Shown here: one piece after another, positions 46,560-51,810 of the stretch
How positions within the stretch are numbered: the first letter of the stretch is position 1
Layout of the letters: every line of letters starts with the position of its first letter
Origin: Ectothiorhodospiraceae bacterium WFHF3C12
Lineage (GTDB): Bacteria > Pseudomonadota > Gammaproteobacteria > Nitrococcales > Nitrococcaceae
NCBI GenBank assembly: GCA_013519935.1
Contig: JACDUA010000027.1
Coordinates: 1 to 51,810 of the forward strand
Direction: 5' to 3'
DNA: 51,810 bases
The notes under the pieces: generated by a model
What the model was told of the DNA's origin: nothing
What the model saw: only the letters and a program-made list of their open reading frames with translations
Databases searched by the model: none
Program-made: the position numbers and the translations under genes

Positions 46560-46926
46560 CGCCCTCACCGTTCTGGCCCTCGCCGGCGCCGTCACCCTGT
46601 CCCTCACCGGTGCGCGCCTGAGCCCGCTCCAGCAGGGTCTCGTCGATGGCCGCAATGAGGGTGGATCGTGTCTTGCCGGACTCCTCGGCGGCGCGCAGCT
46701 GCCGAACCTGGTCGTCGTCCAGGCCGGGCAGCGCATCGGTGACCTCCTTGACGGAGCCATCCAGCAGGGCGAGGAGCGGGTCACCGGGATCAACCGGCTC
46801 CACGGGCTCGGCGGGGGCGGTGCGCGGGATCAGCGACTCGTCCACCTCGCGGGTATCACCGGGCATGATCAGCTTGCCGCCGACGTGCACCGGGTGGGGC
46901 TTGTCGTTCGAGTACGGGACTTTCAT
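46546..46926 (-). CDS. Small head-associated protein
   Basis: 126 residues. It begins MKVPYSNDKPHPVHVGGKLI, followed by MPGDTREVDESLIP, a central acidic helix (TDALPGLDDDQVRQLRAAEE) and a Gly/Glu/Gln-rich end. Small proteins with this start sit between the capsid and connector genes of phages, similar to gpFI-like head completion factors. It lies 73 bases after the capsid gene. Confidence 0.6.
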   Translation of the reverse strand: MKVPYSNDKPHPVHVGGKLIMPGDTREVDESLIPRTAPAEPVEPVDPGDPLLALLDGSVKEVTDALPGLDDDQVRQLRAAEESGKTRSTLIAAIDETLLERAQARTGEGQGDGAGEGQNGEGGGES

Positions 46927-46999
46927 ATCGGGACCTCGGAGTCAGTGGGCCTGGAGAACCGGGCGGCCGGTAATGCCGGCCGCCCATCGGCCGCCGTGG

Positions 47000-49582
47000 T
47001 TACCGGCCGGTGGCGCTGTAGGCCAGCACGGAGGTCATGCGCGAGCGCAGCGGCGCGGGCATGTGCACGGCGTTGTACTCCTCGCCATAGGCCTGCTTCT
47101 GGCCCGTGGCCCTGCCGTTGCTGTCCACGTGCTCGAAGGGCTCGCCGGTCATAAACGGCTTGGCGACCACGTAGGACAGCCCGCCGCGCTGGCCGATGAG
47201 GATCCGCTCCTCGCCCATGTCCACCCCCGGGGCATTGGTGGACCAGGCCGGCACGCCCTTGACCATGTCCAGATCGCCCTCACCGTTGCTGTCCGTGCCA
47301 TTGCGCTTGGCGTCGGCCTCGAACATCTCGGCGTTGGTGCACTGGTTGTTGAGCACCGGGGACATCAGCAGGTAGTCCGGCCGGACGAAGCGGTCGCCGT
47401 CCAGCACCGCCTTGCGCTCGCCGATGGCCCGCAGCAACCCGTTGAGGTGCTTCTCGATGGGGTCGCTGCCGGCGTCCAGGTCGAACTTCTTGATGTTGGT
47501 GGCGTAGTCGTAGCTGACCACGTCGTCGCCGGCGCTGGCCGCGGGGGTCACCGGGGAGCCGGTCTCGTTCACGAACTGGATGTAGCCCAGGTTGTAGCTG
47601 GTCACCCGGTAGTAGGTGCCGGCGGTCTGGGTGCCCGTGCCGTCGTACTCCTCGATCGCGGAGCTGTTGAGCTGCACGGTAATCGGGTTGCGCAGGCTGC
47701 CCACGGTGTTCCCCCGCAGGTCGTGCTGCTGGAATGGCCGCACGATGGGGAACTCGACGGTCTTCACCGTGCTGACGGTGGAGCCGTCCAGCTGGCCGGA
47801 GAAATCCTCGTCCGTGACGCTGGCGGCCATGTAGGAATCCGCCTCCCGCTGCAGGGTGTTGCAGATGCGCCGGACCACCAGCTCGCGCAGCACGCGGGCG
47901 TTGGACTCCACGTTCCGGGCCCAGGCGTCCCAGTTGATCTGCGAGGTACGGGAGAAGTGCATCACCTCGTTGGAAATGAGGAACGCCAGCTTCATGGGCA
48001 GCACGTAGGCCGTGTCCATCTTCTGGGCGATGCTGGCCCGGTGGATGCCCTGGCCCTCGTAGACCACGCCCTCGTTGCTCACCGCGGAGGTGTCCCGCTC
48101 CTCGTAGGGGATCTCCGTGGTGCTCTGGGCCTGGAAGTCGGTCAGCGTCTGCACCAGCTCCAACACCCGCAGGTCCGAGAGGGCCTCGCGGATCACCGTG
48201 CGCTGGAAGCCGGCGGGCAGGTCGGTGTCGCCGATGCCCGTGGTGCCACCGGCCAGGCGCTTGCTCTCCTCGTAGAGCCGCTTGCCGTTCATGCGGTCGA
48301 AGTGGCCGAGCACTTCGTCCACGAAGCCGTTAACCTTCTCCGACAGGCGCAGGCGGCCAGAGCGGTGGCTGGAGGTCTCGCGCAGCCCCTTCAGCAGCTG
48401 CTCCTGAAGCTGCTTGGCCGTGTTGGCCTCGTCCAGGCTGACGTGGACATTGCCCTGGGGCTGTCCGAAGCCCATATTCGCCAGCTGCCGGCTGGCGGCG
48501 AGCTGCTCGCCGATCTTGCGCTGGTGCTCGGCGAAGCGCTTGACCTGGTCGTCGGTCATTTCAGCCGTGACGAGCTCGCGGGCCTCACCCAGCTGTTTCT
48601 TCTCGTCGTCAGTGATGCCCTGGATCTCGCCCACGGTCTCGTCGAAGAGCTTGAGCTTGGTCTCGCGCTGCTCCTCGAGCTTCTTGGCCTGCTCTGCCTG
48701 CTTCTGCTGCTGCTCCTCCAGGAGCTTGCGCAGCTTCTCGTCGACGTTCTGGGGCTCCTGGGCCGGCGCCTGGATGCTGAGCTGAATGGGCTCGCTCCCC
48801 ACCGCCTCGGCCAGCTTCTTGCCGGTCTCCAGGAACTGCTCCTTGAGGGCCTTGGCCGCGGCCTCGTCGTCGCCCAGATTCTTGCCGGCCTCGCGCGCGG
48901 CACTGACCAGCTGGGTCACGACCGCCTCCGCCAGCTTCAGGCTGCCGAGCTGCTCCTGCAGCTCCTTGATCAGCTTCTCCCACATGGGTGCAATCTCCTC
49001 AGAGAGAATTCGGGATACTCGGGAATCGATGAACAGCGGCCCGTCCCCGCGGCTCTCCTCCGAGAGCTCCACCGGGTCCAGGCGCTTGATGGCGGGGCGG
49101 ACCACGAGGCCGGCGCCCAGCAAGGTGGGGCCGTGCTCCTGGCGCGTCTCGTTGTCCACGTAGTTCTCGACGAACTCGGCGGAGAGGTACCGGAAGCCCT
49201 TCTCCCGGATCGCATCCCGCCCGTAGTCCGTGAGCCCCACCTCGCCACGGAGCTTGTTCCCGTCCAGGAACAGCCGCTTGAAGTAGCCAGCCGCGCCGTC
49301 GTTCGGCCGGTGCGCCACGTCCAAGGCGATGGCTTGGCCGTACACATCGGCGTCGAAGTTGCGGACCATGCTCTCCAGCATCTCGCGCGTGATCTGGAAA
49401 TCCCCGTAGCGAGGGTCCCAGAAGGAGCCGGCGCGGGTGATGGTCATGGTCGGGTTGCGACCCTCGGCCAGGGCCCGGGCATCCACCCGGTCACCGAGGC
49501 ACCGCAGTCGCAAGCCCTCAGCGGCCTCCAGCAGAAAGTGGCGACCCCAGTGCCTCGTGCCTCCGACAACCATCACTCGCAT
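47000..49582 (-). CDS. Protease-scaffold-capsid polyprotein
   Basis: 860 residues from the ATG at 49582 (AGGGG upstream). Residues about 45-190 resemble the Mu-type prohead protease (WDPRYGDFQITREMLESMVR, DVAHRPNDGAAGYFKRLFLD, FRYLSAEFVENYVDNETRQE). Residues about 200-430 form a long charged coiled coil like a scaffold (LLEEQQQKQAEQAKKLEEQR). Residues about 450-860 look like a major capsid protein (TDLPAGFQRTVIREALSDLR, DYLLMSPVLNNQCTNAEMFE, PLRSRMTSVLAYSATGR). A self-cleaving polyprotein supplying protease, scaffold and shell is the simplest reading. Confidence 0.8.
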   Translation of the reverse strand: MRVMVVGGTRHWGRHFLLEAAEGLRLRCLGDRVDARALAEGRNPTMTITRAGSFWDPRYGDFQITREMLESMVRNFDADVYGQAIALDVAHRPNDGAAGYFKRLFLDGNKLRGEVGLTDYGRDAIREKGFRYLSAEFVENYVDNETRQEHGPTLLGAGLVVRPAIKRLDPVELSEESRGDGPLFIDSRVSRILSEEIAPMWEKLIKELQEQLGSLKLAEAVVTQLVSAAREAGKNLGDDEAAAKALKEQFLETGKKLAEAVGSEPIQLSIQAPAQEPQNVDEKLRKLLEEQQQKQAEQAKKLEEQRETKLKLFDETVGEIQGITDDEKKQLGEARELVTAEMTDDQVKRFAEHQRKIGEQLAASRQLANMGFGQPQGNVHVSLDEANTAKQLQEQLLKGLRETSSHRSGRLRLSEKVNGFVDEVLGHFDRMNGKRLYEESKRLAGGTTGIGDTDLPAGFQRTVIREALSDLRVLELVQTLTDFQAQSTTEIPYEERDTSAVSNEGVVYEGQGIHRASIAQKMDTAYVLPMKLAFLISNEVMHFSRTSQINWDAWARNVESNARVLRELVVRRICNTLQREADSYMAASVTDEDFSGQLDGSTVSTVKTVEFPIVRPFQQHDLRGNTVGSLRNPITVQLNSSAIEEYDGTGTQTAGTYYRVTSYNLGYIQFVNETGSPVTPAASAGDDVVSYDYATNIKKFDLDAGSDPIEKHLNGLLRAIGERKAVLDGDRFVRPDYLLMSPVLNNQCTNAEMFEADAKRNGTDSNGEGDLDMVKGVPAWSTNAPGVDMGEERILIGQRGGLSYVVAKPFMTGEPFEHVDSNGRATGQKQAYGEEYNAVHMPAPLRSRMTSVLAYSATGR

Positions 49583-49602
49583 CGCACAACCCCTTAAACG
49601 CA

Positions 49603-49644
49603 AAAAGCCGGTGGGACCGCTTCCACGGTCCAACACCGGCTTTC
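49603..49644 (-). terminator. Rho-independent terminator after the FRG gene
   Basis: A strong two-part stem (AAAGCCGGTG 49605-49614 with CACCGGCTTT 49635-49644, inner GGACCG/CGGTCC) is followed on the minus strand by five T residues. It isolates the FRG gene from the capsid polyprotein gene. Confidence 0.85.
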
Positions 49645-49750
49645 GCTTCGCGCGGTTGACTCCCCGCGCCTACGTACGCCTTCAGACGTCGCCTACATTA
49701 GCGCCCCTGGCAAGACGATATGAGGGACGGGGATGTCAGACGACCGAACT

Positions 49751-50530
49751 TCACTCCTCGAAATCAACTAAGCCGACCTGTGGGTTGGTCACATGCTCAC
49801 CCGTAACCTGCATTAGCTCATCCACAGATCGCGCGAGTCCGTCGAGTCCTGGGAACAGAGAATTAGCGGTGATGTTCATGGTTCGCAACTTACGCAAAAA
49901 GAACACCTTCACACTAGCCGGAATGATTATCTTGAAGACGCTCCGTTCGTCATGGCCCGCAACCTGACTCAAAATTTCTTTATGGTCGGCGAGAATATTT
50001 CGGCTGATGCTGAAACAGCCTTGCTGGGCGATCATTCGCTCCGTTTGCCTCGTGGTACTGATAAACTCCAAGATATGGGGAGCACCGGCCTTGCGATAGT
50101 GCCGTTCGTACTCCTTCTGCAGATTCGGTTGTTTTGCCCCATCGCCGTGCGTCTGCCTCATCCAGCTAGCGACCCGGCCCTTGTGAACCACCCATACAGC
50201 ACCATCACATTCTGGCTCTGAGGTGCAAGCGAAATACGCCGCCACGTAAATCGACTCACACCAATCTAGAAGCCTAGTTGGCGCTCCATGATGTTGCATA
50301 ACGGCCCACCAAACAATCGGGTTGCCGAGCCCTGCCAGAATACTATGTGATAGATGCAAGTGCGCCTGCTTCTGGAACTCCTCAAGCGATTTCCGCTCGA
50401 CCAACAGCGCCATTTCTTCCCCGATTGAAAACTGGCGGAGCCTCCGCAAGAACGTAGGCGACAGTCCCCATTCGCAATTACCTTGGCCTCGATAGGCAGT
50501 AACACCTTCCCCAGGCCAGTCGCGATCCAT
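49751..50530 (-). CDS. FRG-domain protein, 5' end near an IS insertion
   Basis: 259 residues from the ATG at 50530. FRG-domain features: VTAYRGQGNCEWGLSPTFLR near the N-terminus, MQHHGAPTRLLDWCESIYVA, AQQGCFSISRNILADHK. The function of the FRG domain is not established; it occurs in accessory and possibly defence genes. The IS starts 12 bases upstream of the ATG, and the frame before the YRGQG motif is only about 12 residues, so the natural N-terminus or promoter may have been removed. GC is lower than in the late genes. A terminator follows. Confidence 0.82.
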   Translation of the reverse strand: MDRDWPGEGVTAYRGQGNCEWGLSPTFLRRLRQFSIGEEMALLVERKSLEEFQKQAHLHLSHSILAGLGNPIVWWAVMQHHGAPTRLLDWCESIYVAAYFACTSEPECDGAVWVVHKGRVASWMRQTHGDGAKQPNLQKEYERHYRKAGAPHILEFISTTRQTERMIAQQGCFSISRNILADHKEILSQVAGHDERSVFKIIIPASVKVFFLRKLRTMNITANSLFPGLDGLARSVDELMQVTGEHVTNPQVGLVDFEE

Positions 50531-50624
50531 GCGATCAGAGGTGGACCCCGGGGACTGGACAGAGATCGAAGCCTGCTAAGTGGAATCTTCTGGCGTAGAG
50601 TTCTCGAGAGAGAAGGAGCGGAAG

Positions 50625-50915
50625 ATGACCCGGAGAAAGCGACGTAATCACTCATCGGCGTTCAAGGCGAAGGTGGCGCTGGCGGCGATCAAGGGCGAGC
50701 GCACGGTGGCGGAGCTGGCCGAGCAGTTCGACGTTCACCCCAACCAGATTCAGGACTGGAAGCGACGCCTGGCGGAAGGCGCCGAAGACGTGTTCGGTGG
50801 CAACGCGGTCAAGGCGCAGCATGACGAGCAGGAGGTAGAGAAGCTCCACGCCAAGATCGGGCAGTTGGCGATGGAGAACGATTTTTTATCCAAAGTGCTC
50901 GGGCGCGACCGATGA
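50625..50915 (+). CDS. IS3-family transposase OrfA
   Basis: 96 residues from the ATG at 50625. HTH_Tnp_1-type helix-turn-helix (VAELAEQFDVHPNQIQDWKR) and a coiled coil (QEVEKLHAKIGQLAMEN). The slippery run T TTT TTA in NDFLSK allows -1 frameshift into orfB. OrfA binds the IS ends. Confidence 0.88.
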   Translation: MTRRKRRNHSSAFKAKVALAAIKGERTVAELAEQFDVHPNQIQDWKRRLAEGAEDVFGGNAVKAQHDEQEVEKLHAKIGQLAMENDFLSKVLGRDR

Positions 50916-51757
50916 GCGAGCGACGCGCCGGGATAGCCATCGAGCACCCATTGCCGAAGACGCGGCGCTGCGAGCTGCTCGGGCTCGCCCGCTCGAGTGC
51001 CTACTACCGCCCCGCGCCGGTCTCGGAGCGGGATCTGGCCTTGATGCGGCTGATCGATGAGATCCATCTGCGCTGGCCGTTCTACGGCAGCCGTCGCCTG
51101 CGTGACGAGCTCCAGGCACAGGGCTACCGGATCAACCGCAAGCACGTCCAGCGGCTGATGCGTCAGATGGGCTTGAGAGCGCTGTATCCGCGGCGTCGAA
51201 CGAGCCAGCCGGGCAAGGGCCACAAGATCTACCCCTACCTGCTGCGGGGTCTGTCCATCGAGCGGGCGAACCAGTGCTGGTGCACTGACATCTGCTATAT
51301 CCCCATGGCCAAGGGGTTCATGTACCTGGTGGCGATCATGGACTGGCATTCCCGGCGGGTACTGTCGTGGCGCGTGTCCAATACCCTGGACACGGACTTC
51401 TGCATCGATGCCCTGGAAGAGGCCTTGAAGCGCTTTGGGGCGCCGGAGATCTTCAACACCGACCAAGGGGCGCAGTTCACCTCCGAGGCCTTCACCGGTG
51501 TGCTCAAGGCTCACGGGGTCGCGATCAGCATGGACGGCAAGGGCCGCTGGGTGGACAACGTGTTCGTCGAGCGGTTGTGGCGCAGCGTCAAGTACGAGGA
51601 CGTCTACCTGCGCGCCTACGAGACGCCGGCGGAGCTACGCGCCGGGCTTGGCCGCTACTTCGAGTTCTACAACACCCGGCGCCGTCACACGGCGCTGGAC
51701 CGACGCACCCCGGATGCGGTGTACTTCAAACAGGTTGCCCCGGAAATGGCGGCCTGA
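50912..51757 (+). CDS. IS3-family transposase OrfB
   Basis: 281 residues, in an ATGA overlap with orfA. The HTH_21 region (LRDELQAQGYRINRKHVQRL) and the rve integrase core are complete: DDE residues in CWCTDICYIP (Asp), FNTDQGAQFTSE (Asp) and VDNVFVERLWRSVKYEDVYL (Glu). It ends in YFEFYNTRRRHTALDRRTPD. This copy looks intact and probably active, unlike the remnants at the left end of the window, which belong to a different IS3 subgroup. Confidence 0.9.
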   Translation: MSERRAGIAIEHPLPKTRRCELLGLARSSAYYRPAPVSERDLALMRLIDEIHLRWPFYGSRRLRDELQAQGYRINRKHVQRLMRQMGLRALYPRRRTSQPGKGHKIYPYLLRGLSIERANQCWCTDICYIPMAKGFMYLVAIMDWHSRRVLSWRVSNTLDTDFCIDALEEALKRFGAPEIFNTDQGAQFTSEAFTGVLKAHGVAISMDGKGRWVDNVFVERLWRSVKYEDVYLRAYETPAELRAGLGRYFEFYNTRRRHTALDRRTPDAVYFKQVAPEMAA

Positions 51758-51810
51758 AACCCAAGGCGGATTCCACTTAAGGCGGTGTCCAGGATTCAGG
51801 GTCCATTTCT

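Larger units (their letters stand above)
18593..49660. mobile_element. Prophage (siphovirus-like; right boundary undefined)
   Basis: The region holds a tyrosine integrase at the left end, a leftward early operon with replication genes, a divergent Arc/Mnt-type switch and a leftward late operon with capsid, lysis, connector, tail tube, tape measure and GTA-like tail-tip genes. The non-contractile tail is inferred from the tube gene and the absence of sheath or baseplate wedge genes. Portal and terminase are not visible. The right end is cut by an FRG-domain gene and an IS, or continues beyond the window. Confidence 0.85.
50542..51805 (+). mobile_element. Complete IS3-family element
   Basis: About 1264 bases with imperfect terminal inverted repeats starting TGGACCC (left 50542; right end 51805, 15 of the first 20 bases matching). 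It carries orfA and orfB with a T TTT TTA slippery site (50882-50888). No target-site duplication is visible (AGG on the left, TTT on the right), so the flanks may have recombined. It interrupts or abuts the FRG gene. Confidence 0.82.

Noticed and set aside
46646-49597. Very long plus-strand ORF opposite the capsid gene
   Set aside because: Antisense shadow with composition bias; the minus-strand polyprotein explains the sequence.
49600-49740. Right attachment site with a tRNA-Asn fragment
   Set aside because: No copy of the tRNA-Asn 3' end is seen here; the hairpin is a terminator.
50537-51810. Target-site duplication around the right-hand IS
   Set aside because: The three bases on each side differ (AGG, TTT), so none can be claimed.

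Overview
The window looks like the chromosome of a GC-rich gammaproteobacterium. The gene order thrS-infC-rpmI-rplT-pheS-pheT-ihfA-merR followed by tRNA-Pro is typical of that class. High GC and heavy GTG/TTG start use would fit a halophilic or alkaliphilic Ectothiorhodospiraceae-like lineage, but that is inference from composition only.

Layout. (1) 1-2.75 kb: an accessory edge with two oppositely oriented IS3-family remnants and a lower-GC, minus-strand trio of unrecognised overlapping genes beside tRNA-Pro(GGG). (2) 2.75-15.67 kb: core housekeeping, with merR, ihfA, pheT, pheS, rplT, rpmI, infC (ATC start), thrS, tRNA-Val(GAC), a RimK-type ATP-grasp ligase fused to a TrkA-C domain, uvrB, a divergent aspartate-type aminotransferase and tRNA-Asn(GTT). 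Inverted copies of a CACAGATGAA-type repeat lie on both sides of the RimK-like gene. (3) 15.6-18.3 kb: a small element abutting tRNA-Asn, with a Mor-like regulator, a four-helix membrane protein and a large serine recombinase, all overlapping. The recombinase frame runs antisense into the tRNA. (4) 18.6-49.6 kb: a tailed-phage prophage (siphovirus-like, with GTA-like tail tip). It starts with a tyrosine integrase and an iteron-rich, probable origin region. The leftward early operon follows: HD hydrolase, TraR-type zinc finger, DHH phosphoesterase, primase-helicase, a second small tyrosine recombinase and a CII/CP76-type regulator. A divergent Arc/Mnt-like switch at 30.2-30.45 kb carries matching operators on both promoters. 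Its rightward arm encodes a repressor, a zinc-ribbon membrane protein and a lipoprotein, probably expressed in the lysogen. Late genes run leftward from a protease-scaffold-capsid polyprotein through lysis, head-tail connection, tail tube, frameshifted chaperones, tape measure, hub, NlpC/P60 peptidase and fibres. (5) 49.7-51.8 kb: a lower-GC FRG-domain gene and a complete IS3-family element, where portal and terminase genes would be expected.

How it works together: the switch selects between the lysogenic rightward operon and the leftward early operon. The iteron region and primase-helicase probably drive replication, and the integrase at the left end handles excision. The late operon builds a siphovirus-like particle. 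No terminase or portal is visible, so the prophage is either interrupted by the right-hand IS and continues beyond the window, or is defective. The most unusual items are the unrecognised trio at 0.8-2.5 kb, the capsid polyprotein, the operator-matched switch, the DUF6527 gene cassette bounded by copies of the DHH gene 3' end, the recombinase reading into tRNA-Asn, and a Phe-rich leader-like ORF spanning the attenuator before pheS.
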